Assembly: GCA_902540265.1 (NCBI GenBank)
Contig: CACBLW010000001.1
Location: forward strand, 1 to 64,000
DNA: 64,000 bases
Source of the DNA: an uncultured Alphaproteobacteria bacterium
GTDB taxonomy: Bacteria > Pseudomonadota > Alphaproteobacteria > HIMB59 > GCA-002718135
Reading direction: 5' to 3'
Part shown: piece by piece, positions 25,145 to 36,011 of the stretch
Numbering within the stretch: the first letter of the stretch is position 1
How the letters are laid out: every line of letters starts with the position of its first letter
Translations under genes and position numbers: made by a program
Notes under the pieces: model-generated
Databases searched by the model: none
Seen by the model: only the letters and a program-made list of their open reading frames with translations
Told to the model about the DNA's origin: nothing

Positions 25145-27658
25145 GTGTCATCGCGATACAATCATAAGCTAGTTGAAAAAAAGTGGCAGGATATTTGGTC
25201 ACAAAATAAAATTTTTCAAACTTCACGGGATGAAAGTAAAGAAAAATTTTATGTTTTAGAAATGTTCCCATATCCCTCAGGAAAAATACATATGGGCCAT
25301 GTGAGAAACTATACATTGGGAGATGTAATAGCAAGATACAAAAAAATGAAGGGGTATAATGTATTACATCCAATGGGTTGGGATGCATTTGGTCTTCCTG
25401 CAGAAAATGCGGCTTTAACAGAAAAAAAACATCCTGAAAGCTGGACATATCAAAATATCAAAACAATGAAAGAACAGCTTTTAAAAATGGGGTTGTCTCT
25501 TGATTGGGAAAGAGAAATTGCAACGTGCCATCCAGAATATTACAAACATGAACAAAAGTTTTTTATTGATATGTTTAAAGCCGGCCTTGCTTATAAAAAA
25601 GAAGCTGAGGTCAATTGGGACCCTGTAGACAAAACTGTGTTAGCCAATGAGCAAGTAATTGATGGTAGGGGTTGGAGATCAGGGGCTGTTGTTGAAAAGA
25701 AAAAATTATCCCAATGGTTTTTAAAAATAAGTAAGTATTCTGATGAACTGTTGAAGGATCTAGATAAATTAGAAAATTGGCCAAACAAAGTAAAAATAAT
25801 GCAGTCTAATTGGATTGGTAAATCAATAGGAGCAGAAATAGACTTTCATGTTTCAGAGGATGAAACAAAAATTAAAATATTTACTACAAGGCCAGACACT
25901 ATCTACGGAGCAACTTTTTTAGCTCTTTCAAGTGAACATGAGTTGGTAACTAAAATTTCAAAAAATAATGACAGCTTAAAAAAATTTATTAAGGATTGTG
26001 AAACCACTAATCCAGATAAAGTTAAAAAAGGTTTTGATACTGGTTTATTTGCAAACCATCCCTTTATTGAGGGTAAAAAACTTCCAATTTTTGTAGCTAA
26101 TTTTGTTCTTAAAGAATACGGGTTAGGAGCAATTTTTGGTTGCCCTGCTCATGACCAACGAGATCTTGATTTTGCAAGAGAGTATAATCTTGATGTAATA
26201 CCAGTTGTTAAACCAGCTAATATAAGCGGAAATAATTTTAAAATCACAACTGAAGCTTTCACTGATGATGGTATAATTATTAATTCGCCTTCCATAAATG
26301 GATTAAGTATAAATGATGCTAAAGATAAAATTATTGAAAATATTGAGAAGAAAAAAATTGGAAGAAGAAAAGTAAACTTTAAGTTAAGAGATTGGGGGAT
26401 TTCACGTCAAAGGTTTTGGGGTTGTCCAATTCCTATAATTTACAGAGAGGATGGAGAGATATTAGCTGTTGAAGACTCTGAGTTGCCTGTAAAACTTCCA
26501 GACATCAAACATTTTACTGAATCATCAAGCGCGTTAAACAATATCTCTGACTGGAAAGAAACTGTTTGTCCTAAAACAGGATTAAAGGCTATAAGAGAGA
26601 CTGATACATTTGATACCTTTTTTGAGTCTTCTTGGTATTATTTTCGCTATTGTAATGCAAGATTAGAAAAGCCTTTTGATAAAAAGGATATTAACTATTG
26701 GTTGCCAGTTGATCAATATATTGGTGGTATTGAACACGCTATATTACACCTTCTTTATTCTAGGTTTTTTACAAAAGCCCTTAGAGATCTTAATTATTTT
26801 AATTTAGATGAACCTTTTAAGGGGTTGTTTACACAGGGAATGGTAACTCACATTACTTACAAGAATAAAAATGGAGATTGGTTAGAACCAAAGGATGTTG
26901 AAATAGTAAATGGTGCCTTTAAAGATAACAACGGTCAAGAAGTTAGAACTGGAAAAATTGAAAAAATGAGCAAATCTAAAAAAAATGTAGTTGATCCAAA
27001 TGATATTATTAGTTCATATGGGGCAGATACAGCTAGATGGTTTATGTTATCTGATAGTCCGCCAGAAAGAGATTTGCAATGGACTGATACTGGTATAGCT
27101 GCATCATTTAAGTTCATTAATAGATTATATGAATTAGTTGAAAAATATAAAAATCATCAATCAAATAATGATGAAAATTCTAAGCATATAAATGGATTAA
27201 AAATTATTATTAATGAGGTAGCAGAAAACATAGAAGCATTTCAATTTAATAAATCAGTTGCAAAAATTTATGAATTTGTAAATATACTGAATGATGCATT
27301 GTTAAAAAATAAATTGTCAAAAGAAAACTTTAAATGGTCTTTGGAAAAATTATCAATTATATTACAACCATTTGTGCCTCATATAAGTGAGGAAATATGG
27401 TCAAGTCTTGGAAATCAAACATTATGTATTAATGAAGCCTGGCCCTTAGAAAATATAATAAGAAAATCAGAAATAAAAATTGCCATACAAATAAATGGCA
27501 AAACAAAAGAAATAATTGAGATTGATGATAAGTTTTCTAAAGAAAAAGTTTTAGAAACCGCTAAGCTTAATAGTAAAATTAAAAAAAATTTATTAGGTAA
27601 AAATATTGTGCGAGAGATCTATGTTCCTGGTAAGATTGTAAACCTGGTTATAAAATGA
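25145..27658 (+). CDS. leuS: Leucyl-tRNA synthetase
   Basis: An 837-residue class I synthetase that charges tRNA-Leu. The HIGH-type motif is HMGH at 49-52, and the CP1 editing domain includes the TTRPDT threonine-rich motif. The rest of the catalytic core ends with KMSKS at 607-611, followed by the anticodon-binding helices. The start is GTG at 25145, two bases after the previous stop; the N-terminal [14 protein letters not shown] is typical, so no upstream start is needed. The stop overlaps the lptE ATG. Confidence 0.98.
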   Translation: MSSRYNHKLVEKKWQDIWSQNKIFQTSRDESKEKFYVLEMFPYPSGKIHMGHVRNYTLGDVIARYKKMKGYNVLHPMGWDAFGLPAENAALTEKKHPESWTYQNIKTMKEQLLKMGLSLDWEREIATCHPEYYKHEQKFFIDMFKAGLAYKKEAEVNWDPVDKTVLANEQVIDGRGWRSGAVVEKKKLSQWFLKISKYSDELLKDLDKLENWPNKVKIMQSNWIGKSIGAEIDFHVSEDETKIKIFTTRPDTIYGATFLALSSEHELVTKISKNNDSLKKFIKDCETTNPDKVKKGFDTGLFANHPFIEGKKLPIFVANFVLKEYGLGAIFGCPAHDQRDLDFAREYNLDVIPVVKPANISGNNFKITTEAFTDDGIIINSPSINGLSINDAKDKIIENIEKKKIGRRKVNFKLRDWGISRQRFWGCPIPIIYREDGEILAVEDSELPVKLPDIKHFTESSSALNNISDWKETVCPKTGLKAIRETDTFDTFFESSWYYFRYCNARLEKPFDKKDINYWLPVDQYIGGIEHAILHLLYSRFFTKALRDLNYFNLDEPFKGLFTQGMVTHITYKNKNGDWLEPKDVEIVNGAFKDNNGQEVRTGKIEKMSKSKKNVVDPNDIISSYGADTARWFMLSDSPPERDLQWTDTGIAASFKFINRLYELVEKYKNHQSNNDENSKHINGLKIIINEVAENIEAFQFNKSVAKIYEFVNILNDALLKNKLSKENFKWSLEKLSIILQPFVPHISEEIWSSLGNQTLCINEAWPLENIIRKSEIKIAIQINGKTKEIIEIDDKFSKEKVLETAKLNSKIKKNLLGKNIVREIYVPGKIVNLVIK

Positions 27659-28143
27659 AAAGATTATTTATTTTAACTATATTTATATTCATTATATCAT
27701 GTGGTGATATCGACTTTGTTTATAAAGAGAATAAAAATCTTATAAATCCTTTGTATGAAAAAACAGAGTTTAGTACCTCAGGTTTAGATATAAGTTTTAT
27801 GAGCCCATATCTATTACTGGTATTTGGTGAGAATAAAGAGAATAGATTTAATCTTTCAATCAATATTGAAGAAAGTAAAACAAAAAGATCTGTAGAAACA
27901 AATCAAGCTGTCTCAAAACTAAGGTACGAACTTAAATTTGTCTATACTATATTTTTGAATGAGAAAAGTTGTGTTGTTTTTGATAAACAATTAACATCGT
28001 ATTTTTCAATAATTCCTAAGTCTTCGGGATATAATTATGGTACTGACACATCCTTAGAAAAAAAATATCAACTAGCTATAACTGAAAACTTAAATCAATT
28101 TATCTCTTTAGTAAAAGATAAAAACTTAAATAGTTGTTTATGA
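27655..28143 (+). CDS. lptE: LptE-like LPS-assembly lipoprotein
   Basis: A 162-residue predicted lipoprotein with lipobox FIISC (Cys 16). Sequence conservation is weak, but size, lipobox, the beta-rich middle ([12 protein letters not shown]) and the position between leuS and holA match alphaproteobacterial LptE. LptE plugs the LptD barrel that inserts LPS in the outer membrane. It overlaps leuS by four bases and holA by four bases. The assignment rests mainly on synteny. Confidence 0.7.
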   Translation: MKRLFILTIFIFIISCGDIDFVYKENKNLINPLYEKTEFSTSGLDISFMSPYLLLVFGENKENRFNLSINIEESKTKRSVETNQAVSKLRYELKFVYTIFLNEKSCVVFDKQLTSYFSIIPKSSGYNYGTDTSLEKKYQLAITENLNQFISLVKDKNLNSCL

Positions 28144-29078
28144 AAATCAATTCACTAAACTTGCTTATAAACCAAACACCAGTTCTAGATAAAAAATTTT
28201 ATTTTATAAGTGGAAATGAAAAAACACTTATGGAAAAAATAAAAACAATAATTATTGATGATTTTAAAGAAAAAGAAAATATTCAAATAAAAAATATAGA
28301 TACAGTTAGTGATTTTGTTGAAGAAGCCGGTCTTTTTGGAGATAAAAATTTATATTTGGTACATGGAAATAAGGGGATAGATATAGAGGTTTTAAATAAT
28401 TTAAGATCGTCAGAAAGTAATTTTATTTTTTTGCAAGAAAATTCGCAGAAAATAAAAAAAATAAAAAATTTATTTAGTGTTGATAAGGACTCTTATCTAA
28501 TTGACTGCTATGAGTTAGATAAAGATTCAAAGATTAAAATTTTAAATCATTTTTTAAGAGTAAATAAATTAGAAATTCCACAAAATGTTTACTGGTTCAT
28601 GATTGATAAATTGGATAGCAAATATATTTTTTTGGAAAAAAATTTAATTAAATTACTGGAATTAGATAAGCAAGACATAACATTAGATAAAATTAAAAAA
28701 ATATTGACTATTGATGAGTCTGGTAAAGAAAGAATTTTCTTCAATTTATTTCAAAAAAATAAAGAAATTATAGAACTTTATAGAGATAAAATTGTAAATA
28801 ATTCAGATGTAAACGAGCTATATTATTACAGTAAGTTTTTCTGTCAGCTTATCATAGATTGCAAAAATGAGGATGAATATAAAAAAAAAATTCCATTGTA
28901 CTTATTTAAAGAAAAAAACTATTTAATTGATATTTATAGGAAATATAATTCTAAAAAGAAAAAAATGCTTTTAAAATTGCTTTCATCAACCGAGAGTGTT
29001 TTGCGAAAAGAAAGTGGTTTGTCTTTAGTTGTTGGTCTTCGTTTTCTTTTAAATATGAAAAAAATTACTATTTCTTAA
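28140..29078 (+). CDS. holA: DNA polymerase III delta subunit
   Basis: A 312-residue clamp-loader subunit that opens the beta clamp. Similarity to HolA is diffuse: the N-terminal FYFISGNEKTLMEKIKTIII loading segment, a middle FIFLQENSQKIKKIKNLFS and a C-terminal SVLRKESGLSLVVGLRFLL helix. A start two codons earlier (TTG) is possible, but ATG 28140 gives the ATGA overlap with lptE seen throughout this operon. It is convergent with parB, overlapping its 3' end by 11 bases. Confidence 0.83.
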   Translation: MKINSLNLLINQTPVLDKKFYFISGNEKTLMEKIKTIIIDDFKEKENIQIKNIDTVSDFVEEAGLFGDKNLYLVHGNKGIDIEVLNNLRSSESNFIFLQENSQKIKKIKNLFSVDKDSYLIDCYELDKDSKIKILNHFLRVNKLEIPQNVYWFMIDKLDSKYIFLEKNLIKLLELDKQDITLDKIKKILTIDESGKERIFFNLFQKNKEIIELYRDKIVNNSDVNELYYYSKFFCQLIIDCKNEDEYKKKIPLYLFKEKNYLIDIYRKYNSKKKKMLLKLLSSTESVLRKESGLSLVVGLRFLLNMKKITIS

Positions 29079-29907
29079 GTCTTTTCATTAAATCATCTAG
29101 TTGATTTAAATCAGAGTAATAAAGAGTTAGTGAGCCAGATGAGCCGTTTTCATTAAATTGAATGGATGTTTTTAGGCCTATTTTATCTGAAAGTTCCTTT
29201 TCAAGATCAATTATGTTTGGGTCTTTTGTAATTTTTTTTGTTTTATTTTTTTTAAATTCAGATGTTATTTTTTCTATTTGTCTTACGCTAAGTTTTTTCT
29301 CAATTATTTCTTTAGCCTTATCAATAGCATCAGGCACACCGATAAGAGCTCTCGCGTGACCCATTGATAAGTCACCATTTATTACCATTTGTTGTATTTT
29401 TATATCAAGCTCCAAAAGGCGCAAAATATTTGATATATGGCTTGGGCTTTTACCAATTAGTTTAGCAAGGTTTTCGTTGTTGATACCTTTGATATCAATT
29501 AATCCTTTGTAAGCATTAGCCTCTTCAATAACATTTAGGTCCTCTCTTTGAATGTTTTCAATTAAAGCCGCTTCTAGAACATTAGTGTCGTCAAGATTTT
29601 TAATGACACATTCTACTTCATGCATTCCGTTTAATTGACAAGCCCTCCACCTTCTTTCCCCTGCAATAATCTGATATTGGCCATCTTTTATTGGCTTTAT
29701 AATTATAGGCTGAATTAATCCTTGGTTTTTGATTGAGGATGATAGCTCTTTAAGGTCCTCATCTTTAAAGTTTTTTCTTGGTTGAGATGGGTTGGGAATT
29801 ATTTGAGATATATTAATTTTTTGAATTCCGTTGCTGTTATTAGTGTTATTATTTGTAGTTGATAAAAGAGCTCCTAGGCCCATTCCTAGTTTGTTTTCTT
29901 TATTCAT
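29068..29907 (-). CDS. parB: Chromosome partitioning protein ParB
   Basis: A 279-residue CTP-dependent DNA clamp. The order is an N-terminal GMGLGALLS (ParA-activating peptide region), a CTPase/ParB-N core with QPRKNFKDEDLKELSSSI and GERRWRACQ, a helix-turn-helix region (LAKLIGKSPSHISNILRLLEL) and a C-terminal dimerisation domain. It binds parS; two matching cores occur near mnmG at 33149 and 33340. The start overlaps the parA stop by eight bases. Confidence 0.96.
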   Translation of the reverse strand: MNKENKLGMGLGALLSTTNNNTNNSNGIQKINISQIIPNPSQPRKNFKDEDLKELSSSIKNQGLIQPIIIKPIKDGQYQIIAGERRWRACQLNGMHEVECVIKNLDDTNVLEAALIENIQREDLNVIEEANAYKGLIDIKGINNENLAKLIGKSPSHISNILRLLELDIKIQQMVINGDLSMGHARALIGVPDAIDKAKEIIEKKLSVRQIEKITSEFKKNKTKKITKDPNIIDLEKELSDKIGLKTSIQFNENGSSGSLTLYYSDLNQLDDLMKRLKK

Positions 29908-30673
29908 AGTTTTTATTTTGATTTAAAATTACTTCTTTTGCAAGCTCTATATAAGCCAAAGAGCCTGCGGCTTGTGTATCGTATATCAACGCTGGTTTAC
30001 CATGGCTTGGGGCTTCAGATATTTTAACATTTCTTGGAATGGTTGTTTTATAGACTTGATTACCAAAGTGTTGCCTTACATCCTTCTCTACTAATGAACT
30101 CAGTGAATTTCTTTTATCTAACATTGTTAATAAAATTCCTTCAATTTTTAAATCTTTGTTATAATTTTGTTGAATTAGTTTAATTGTGTTCATTAAAGCT
30201 GAAAGGCCCTCAAGGGCAAAAAACTCTGATTGAAGAGGAATAAGCGTGGTATCAGATGCAACCAATGAGTTGATTGTTAGAAGTCCAAGCGCAGGTGGGC
30301 AATCAACAAAAATAAAATCAAAATCATTAATTTCAGAAAATATAGATTTAAATATAAACTCTCTTCTTTCAAAATTTGTCAACTCCACCTCAGCCGCTGC
30401 TAGATCTGTATTTGCTCCGATTATTTTAAGACCAGGAATTAGTGTTTCTTTAATTCCTTCAACCAAAAGTTTCTTTTCGTGAATCATTTCATAAATTGTT
30501 GGTTTTCTTGAATTATAGGAAAGGCCTAGTCCGGTGCTTGCATTACCTTGTGGGTCAGCGTCAACAATTAAAACATTTTTCTTTACTGCAGCTAATGAGG
30601 TAGCAAGATTTATAGTGGTTGTAGTTTTGCCAACACCACCTTTTTGGTTAGATATAGAAATTATTTTTTTCAC
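29900..30673 (-). CDS. parA: Chromosome partitioning ATPase ParA
   Basis: A 257-residue Walker-type ATPase that segregates ParB-parS complexes along the nucleoid. The deviant Walker A NQKGGVGKTTT starts at residue 9, DADPQGNAS and FIFVDCPPALG follow, and signature lysines are present. Its GTG start overlaps the rsmG stop as GTGA, so rsmG-parA-parB are coupled. Proximity to the putative origin at 37269 agrees with the usual location of parAB. Confidence 0.97.
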   Translation of the reverse strand: MKKIISISNQKGGVGKTTTTINLATSLAAVKKNVLIVDADPQGNASTGLGLSYNSRKPTIYEMIHEKKLLVEGIKETLIPGLKIIGANTDLAAAEVELTNFERREFIFKSIFSEINDFDFIFVDCPPALGLLTINSLVASDTTLIPLQSEFFALEGLSALMNTIKLIQQNYNKDLKIEGILLTMLDKRNSLSSLVEKDVRQHFGNQVYKTTIPRNVKISEAPSHGKPALIYDTQAAGSLAYIELAKEVILNQNKNYE

Positions 30674-31275
30674 AGTTTTTTAAATTTATTTATTTTAAGC
30701 ACAAAGCCATCACCTTCGCTTTTGCTTTGATAAAGGGTGTATTCAAGACTAAAATATTTTTTTGCATCTTCGATTTCTTTCTTAACACTTCTTCCTTTAA
30801 GAAAAAGCAGTGATGTATTTTTTTTAGTAAAAAAACGTGAATAATCTAATAGTTTTAATAGTGGAGCAAAAGCTCGACAAATAATAAAGTCAAATTTTTG
30901 ATTTTTGATTTTCTCAACCCTTGTACAAATAGTTTTAATTTCTAAACTCTGTTCATGTGCGAATTCTTTAATAAAGTTTATTTTTTTCATCTTTGAATCA
31001 ATCAATAATATATTTGAATACCCAAAAATATGTAAGATCACTCCTGGTAACCCAGCACCGGTACCAAGGTCTATTATTGATGCATTTTTTTTCAAAATAA
31101 ATTCAGATAACTGCAATGAATCATTAATATGTCTATCCCAAGCAACATCAAGTGTTGAGGGACCTACTAAATTGTGTATTTGGTTGCTTTTTGTTAACTT
31201 TAGTATGTAGCTATCGATTAAATCAATTTGCTTTCTGTTAAGATTATATTTTTTTATTACAGCGCTTTTATCCAA
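30670..31275 (-). CDS. rsmG: 16S rRNA (guanine-527-N7)-methyltransferase
   Basis: A 201-residue SAM-dependent methyltransferase that modifies G527 of 16S rRNA. Motifs are WDRHINDSL, IIDLGTGAGLPGVILHI (SAM motif I), DSKMKKINFIKE and FDFIICRAFAPLLKLL. The start is TTG at 31275, two bases after the mnmG stop. The gene sits in the classical mnmG-rsmG-parA-parB order. Confidence 0.94.
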   Translation of the reverse strand: MDKSAVIKKYNLNRKQIDLIDSYILKLTKSNQIHNLVGPSTLDVAWDRHINDSLQLSEFILKKNASIIDLGTGAGLPGVILHIFGYSNILLIDSKMKKINFIKEFAHEQSLEIKTICTRVEKIKNQKFDFIICRAFAPLLKLLDYSRFFTKKNTSLLFLKGRSVKKEIEDAKKYFSLEYTLYQSKSEGDGFVLKINKFKKL

Positions 31276-31276
31276 A

Positions 31277-33142
31277 TTATGCTGCTTTTTTATTTTTATT
31301 TTTTTTAATATATCTAAGAAGTGCTATGGCGGCGGCTGGTGTTACACCTGATATTCTTGAGGCTGCGCCAAGAGTTGGTGGTTTAATTTTTGATAATTTT
31401 TCTACTATCTCATTAGATAAGCTGCCAACTAGTTTATAATTAGTTGATTTTGGAATTTTTAAACTTTCTTCTTTTTCAAAGTCTTGAATATCCATTCTTT
31501 GCCTATCAAGATAACCTGAGTACTTAGCTTCAATTTCTATTTGTTCTATTACATCGTCTTCTAAATCACTTAATTCAGGAAGTATTTTTTTGAGCTTGGT
31601 GGTTGTAATATTAGAAAACGACAAAAGGTCTATGATATTTCTTTTCTTTCCATCTTTGTTTATTTTTATACCCTTTTTCAGAAGTGCGTCTGGTGAGAAT
31701 TTGTGATTTTTTACAAACTTAAAACCTTCTTTTATCCTTCTGGATTTTTTTTCAAATTCTCTTTGCCTATCTATATCAACACAACCTATATCAATTCCGA
31801 GAGGTGTAAGTCTTAAATCTGCATTATCAGCCCGAAGTAAAAGTCTATATTCGGACCTTGAAGTGAACATTCTGTATGGCTCTTTAGTTCCTTTTGTAAC
31901 CAAATCGTCTATCAAAACACCTATATATCCGGAGGATCTAGGTATTATAAATTCTTTATTAGATATTGTTTTAAGTGATGCATTTATTCCAGCCATTATA
32001 CCTTGTGCAGCTGCTTCTTCGTATCCAGTTGTTCCATTTATCTGCCCTGCAAAAAATAGGTTTTTAATTTTTTTTGTTTCAAGTGTGTGTGTAAGTTCTT
32101 GTGGGTCAACAAAATCATATTCAATTGCATAAGCAGGTTGTGTAATTGTAACATTCTCTAAACCTTTAATCGTTTTAACAAATTGCTCTTGAATTTCAGT
32201 TGGAAGTGAAGAGGATATTCCGTTTGGATATATTAAATCACTATCTAATCCTTCTGGCTCAAGAAATATCTGATGTGATGACTTATTTTTGAATTTATGA
32301 ATTTTATCTTCAATAGATGGGCAATACCTAGCTCCCATTGATTGTATCTCACCTGAGTACATAGGTGATAGGTTAAGGTTCTGAGCAATTATTTCGTGAG
32401 TGTTTTTATTAGTATGGGTAATAAAACAAGATATTTGAGGAATGTGGATATCTCTGTTGATAAAAGAAAATGGAATAAGCTTTTTATCTGGGTGTTGTTC
32501 ATTTAAATCATTGAAATTTATAGTTTTTTTAAGTAATCTGGGAGGTGTTCCTGTCTTTAATCTGCCTATTGAAAACTTTAACTCTTTAAGCCTTTTTGCA
32601 AGCTTTATTGAGGGTTTATCGCCAACTCTTCCGGCTTCTTTTTTTTCCGAACCAATTCTTATTAGTCCTTGTAAAAAGGTGCCTGTTGTTAAAACTACTG
32701 ATTTAGAAGATATTTTTTTATTATCGCCTAAAACAACCCCCATTACCTGATTATTTGAAACAACCAAATCCTCTACTGATCCTTCGATAATTTGAAGGTT
32801 TTTTTGGTTCGATATAAGCTCATTTATAGCATTTTTATATAAAAATCGGTCTGTTTGAGCCCGTGGACCCCTTACTGCAGCACCTCTGCTGGAGTTTAGC
32901 ATTCTAAATTGTATACAGGATCTGTCTGTAGCCTTAGCCATTATTCCATCTAAAGCATCTATTTCTTTTACAAGATGTCCTTTTCCAAGACCTCCAATTG
33001 CTGGATTACACGACATTTCTCCTATTTTTTCAACTTTATGAGTAATTAAGGCTGTTTTTGATCCAGTTCTTGCAGATGAGCATGCTGCTTCTACGCCTGC
33101 ATGCCCTCCACCAATTACAATTACATCAAATTTATTGTCCAT
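31277..33142 (-). CDS. mnmG: tRNA uridine-34 5-carboxymethylaminomethyl modification enzyme MnmG
   Basis: A 621-residue FAD protein that, with MnmE, installs the cmnm5 group at U34 of several tRNAs. [16 protein letters not shown] binds FAD (Gly 11-13, Gly 16), and the family blocks [36 protein letters not shown] and the [15 protein letters not shown] segment are all visible. A GTG at 33154 would extend it by four codons, but ATG 33142 is chosen; the GTG lies inside the parS-like palindrome that fills the spacer to mnmE. Confidence 0.97.
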   Translation of the reverse strand: MDNKFDVIVIGGGHAGVEAACSSARTGSKTALITHKVEKIGEMSCNPAIGGLGKGHLVKEIDALDGIMAKATDRSCIQFRMLNSSRGAAVRGPRAQTDRFLYKNAINELISNQKNLQIIEGSVEDLVVSNNQVMGVVLGDNKKISSKSVVLTTGTFLQGLIRIGSEKKEAGRVGDKPSIKLAKRLKELKFSIGRLKTGTPPRLLKKTINFNDLNEQHPDKKLIPFSFINRDIHIPQISCFITHTNKNTHEIIAQNLNLSPMYSGEIQSMGARYCPSIEDKIHKFKNKSSHQIFLEPEGLDSDLIYPNGISSSLPTEIQEQFVKTIKGLENVTITQPAYAIEYDFVDPQELTHTLETKKIKNLFFAGQINGTTGYEEAAAQGIMAGINASLKTISNKEFIIPRSSGYIGVLIDDLVTKGTKEPYRMFTSRSEYRLLLRADNADLRLTPLGIDIGCVDIDRQREFEKKSRRIKEGFKFVKNHKFSPDALLKKGIKINKDGKKRNIIDLLSFSNITTTKLKKILPELSDLEDDVIEQIEIEAKYSGYLDRQRMDIQDFEKEESLKIPKSTNYKLVGSLSNEIVEKLSKIKPPTLGAASRISGVTPAAAIALLRYIKKNKNKKAA

Positions 33143-33147
33143 GTCTA

Positions 33148-33161
33148 TTTTCACGTGAAAT
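33148..33161. promoter_or_regulatory. parS-like site in the mnmE-mnmG spacer
   Basis: The perfect 12-bp palindrome TTTCACGTGAAA (33149-33160) matches the core of the ParB site TGTTTCACGTGAAACA. The full 16-mer matches at 12 positions. It occupies almost the whole 18-bp spacer between the mnmE stop and the mnmG ATG, about 3 kb from parB. Confidence 0.75.
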
Positions 33162-34447
33162 TACTTACCTATACAAAAATCACTAAATATTATATCTAAA
33201 ATTTTCTCAATATCAAATTTTTGATTAATACCATCAATATACATGATTGATCTTCTAACATTTTCAGCAGCAATATCTATTTCTTTTAAATCTAAATTAT
33301 TAAGCAGTGAAAGGGATTTTTTTAGGCTTTCAATATGTCTTTCACGTGAAAAGACTGGTCCAGAAATTGGTTTTTTCTTTAATTTTGAAGATATGGTTTT
33401 AATAAGAGGCTCAATTCCATAACCAGATACTGATGAAATACTATGTACCCCGCTAATTTTCTTTTTATTTGTATCATATTTTGATTTAACAAATATTTTT
33501 GATTTGATTTTACTGTAGTTTTTCTTTTCATTGTTTTTGAGAAAAACAATGTTTAAATCAGATTTTTCAGCGCTCTCTAAGGATCTTTCAATACCTATTT
33601 TTTCAATTAAATTCTTATATTTTCTTATTCCAGCTGTATCAATAAATGTGTATTTATCTCCTTGTATATCTAGCGTGGAGCTTACTAAATCTGTTGTAGT
33701 TCCTGGTATATTAGTAACTATAGAAACCTCCTTGTTATTAATATAATTAATAAAGGATGATTTTCCTGTGTTTGGCTTTCCAATAATAGTTATTTTAAAA
33801 CCGTTATGAATTTGTCTAGATACAGTTGATCTTTTGATAATATTTTCAATTTGTTTATATATGTTCTTATTTTGTTCTCTTATTTTTTTATATATTTCTT
33901 TAGGAAGGTCTTCATCAGCAAAATCAATTATAGCTTCTATATCTGCTAGAAGTTTTTTTTGTTTATTTGATATTTCATTAACTAATTTATCTAAATTTCC
34001 ACTTAAATTACCAATGGCTATCTTTCTTTGATTTTCAGTTTCTGCATTAACTAAATCATTAATTGTTTCAGCTTCTAAAACACTAAGCTTATCATTCATT
34101 AGAGCTCTTTTGGTAAACTCTCCAGGCTCAGCAAGTCTGATCTGTTTTTTTAATAGGATTTTGGTTATTTTGTTAATTACAGAAATACTTCCATGACAAG
34201 ATATTTCCACCATATCCTCCCCTGTATAGCTTTTTGGTGATTTAAAAAAAGTTGTTAGCGTCTGATCTACAATGTTCTTTCCGTCTAATAAATTATTTAA
34301 TGTAGCAAAGTTTGTTTTAAATTTTTTTTTAGAAGATATTGATTTGATTATTGTGTGAGAGCCTTTTCCCGAAACCCTAAAAATAGCTATACCTGATTTA
34401 CCTCTTTGTGTAGCAAGAGCAAAAATTGTATCCTTTGGGGCTTTCAT
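33161..34447 (-). CDS. mnmE: tRNA modification GTPase MnmE
   Basis: A 428-residue GTPase partner of MnmG. It has an N-terminal folate-binding TrmE domain (RGKSGIAIFRVSG, EISCHGS, GEFTKRALMNDKLSVLEAETINDLV), helical domains, and an inserted G domain with GKPNTGKSSF (G1), the IPGTTTD loop and DTAGIR (G3). The C-terminal FCIGK carries the conserved Cys-x-Gly-Lys. The G-domain part is a little short compared with E. coli. It is upstream of mnmG in the same direction. Confidence 0.96.
   Translation of the reverse strand: MKAPKDTIFALATQRGKSGIAIFRVSGKGSHTIIKSISSKKKFKTNFATLNNLLDGKNIVDQTLTTFFKSPKSYTGEDMVEISCHGSISVINKITKILLKKQIRLAEPGEFTKRALMNDKLSVLEAETINDLVNAETENQRKIAIGNLSGNLDKLVNEISNKQKKLLADIEAIIDFADEDLPKEIYKKIREQNKNIYKQIENIIKRSTVSRQIHNGFKITIIGKPNTGKSSFINYINNKEVSIVTNIPGTTTDLVSSTLDIQGDKYTFIDTAGIRKYKNLIEKIGIERSLESAEKSDLNIVFLKNNEKKNYSKIKSKIFVKSKYDTNKKKISGVHSISSVSGYGIEPLIKTISSKLKKKPISGPVFSRERHIESLKKSLSLLNNLDLKEIDIAAENVRRSIMYIDGINQKFDIEKILDIIFSDFCIGK
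33338..33353. promoter_or_regulatory. parS-like site inside mnmE
   Basis: TCTTTCACGTGAAAAG contains the same perfect 12-bp core TTTCACGTGAAA (33340-33351) and matches 13 of 16 parS consensus positions. It lies 191 bp from the first copy. Intragenic parS sites near the origin are normal. Confidence 0.75.
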
Positions 34448-34522
34448 TTTTTGGGAATTAAACCCAAGATGATATTAAGTAAATAAGAAATAATTAATCT
34501 AAGTATATATTTGGATTGTAAT

Positions 34523-35962
34523 TTATTCTAACCAGTCTACCCACTGATTTACTTGGTCGGGTTGCATGATATCAAACTGCATATTCCCTTTATTAATAAG
34601 AAATATATTTGCGCTTCTTGTGTCCTGTGCCATTGCTGAACACATAGCGTCCATCAAGCCATCACTATTAACATCAATAAGAATACTTTTATTGCAATAG
34701 GTGTTCCAAGGGTGTGAGTGCTCATCTTTTACCATTGAGCCCCATTTTTCTGGATTTTGCCATTCTTCAAGCGGTTTTAAATGGATGTTGTTGTCAGAAA
34801 GTTTTAACTTTCCATTTATATTTTCATAGACCACCCAAGAAGATCCTGAATAAAAAGGGCCAACAACTGAACTTATAATATCAACATCTCCATCGTTATC
34901 AAAATCAAATGATGTCATTTCTGCAACAGTAGAAAAAATAAACTTGCCGTCTTTTGCCGGTTTTAGTTTTTGGGCAATCTTAAATTTTCCCGTTCCATCA
35001 CCGTGCATTAATATTGTTTTTTGTACAGACTTATCAGACCATTTTTGAGGGGAGTATTTGGCATATTTAGGATTATAAAAATCGTGTGATGATATGATAT
35101 CTAAAAAACCATCGTTATTAAAATCACCTGTTGTTATAGAATGACCGCCATGTTTAGTGCATAAAACTGCGTTGAAGTTTCCTTCTCCATCATTAAAATG
35201 GCATACCGTGCCTTTAAATTCAGAAGTAATAACATCAACATCACCGTCATTGTCTATGTCTCCAGCATCTGACCCATGAGAAAACCCTAGATAAAGATCG
35301 TGTTCTTTGTCTGTTAAATAACCTGTGTGTTTTGATTTTACCCAACTAAAAGATTTTTCAGAAATAAGAACATGGTTTGGGCTTTCGTAACTGAAATTTC
35401 CATCTATTAATTGAACTGAGGCGTTTGGATGGAATATATCATCTATATTATCACCGTTGAAATCATCGACGATCATTCTTTGAAGAGAGCTTGCATAACC
35501 AGACTTGTTTGATCCATTATACTTAAAGAAATTAGGGTTTTTTATTTTGTTGAATGTAAAACCGCCTGTTATTAGATATGGTAGAACAGGGTTATAAAGT
35601 GCGTTTCCATTGGCACAACCTTGTCTTCCTTCTGACTGAGTAAAGTTTCCTGTTGTGCCGCCGGTACCGCACCTATGTCCTGCACCAAAACCAAGATAGT
35701 CTAGTTTATTATCTCCATTCCAATCACCAAAAGCTGATCCAGATTTATAAAAAATTCCTTTGTCCGAGTTGATATTTTTTTTAAACCATGAGTTGCTGGG
35801 TAAAACATACTTTCCGTTTTGGTTTTTAAGAGTTTCGTCTATAAAATGTCCTGAAAGGGTAATACCTAATTTACTAGCACTTTCTCTAAATTCATTTGCT
35901 TGAACGTTTGAGAAACAAAATAGAGTTAAAAAGAGAAATGTTAATATTTTTTTAGGAAACAC
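34523..35962 (-). CDS. Secreted FG-GAP/VCBS-repeat protein
   Basis: A 479-residue exported protein. A signal peptide spans residues 1-22 (KKILTFLFLTLFCFSNVQA). At least six calcium-binding FG-GAP/VCBS motifs follow: GDWNGDNKLDYLGF, DDFNGDNIDDIF, GDIDNDGDVDVI, GDFNNDGFLDII, FDFDNDGDVDII and IDVNSDGLMDAM, which together suggest a beta-propeller. Such proteins bind surfaces or polysaccharides; no catalytic domain is seen. It starts with GTG. It interrupts the otherwise housekeeping mnmE-rho interval next to the putative origin. Confidence 0.8.
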   Translation of the reverse strand: MFPKKILTFLFLTLFCFSNVQANEFRESASKLGITLSGHFIDETLKNQNGKYVLPSNSWFKKNINSDKGIFYKSGSAFGDWNGDNKLDYLGFGAGHRCGTGGTTGNFTQSEGRQGCANGNALYNPVLPYLITGGFTFNKIKNPNFFKYNGSNKSGYASSLQRMIVDDFNGDNIDDIFHPNASVQLIDGNFSYESPNHVLISEKSFSWVKSKHTGYLTDKEHDLYLGFSHGSDAGDIDNDGDVDVITSEFKGTVCHFNDGEGNFNAVLCTKHGGHSITTGDFNNDGFLDIISSHDFYNPKYAKYSPQKWSDKSVQKTILMHGDGTGKFKIAQKLKPAKDGKFIFSTVAEMTSFDFDNDGDVDIISSVVGPFYSGSSWVVYENINGKLKLSDNNIHLKPLEEWQNPEKWGSMVKDEHSHPWNTYCNKSILIDVNSDGLMDAMCSAMAQDTRSANIFLINKGNMQFDIMQPDQVNQWVDWLE

Positions 35963-36011
35963 AATTTTTTTTTATTCGAAAAAAAATAGAAAAAAAAGAG
36001 AATTTTTAAAT

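Noticed and set aside
26400-26411. TTTCACGTCAAA, one mismatch from the parS core, in leuS
   Set aside because: It encodes a conserved leuS segment (GISRQR) and breaks the palindrome, so chance is the simplest explanation.
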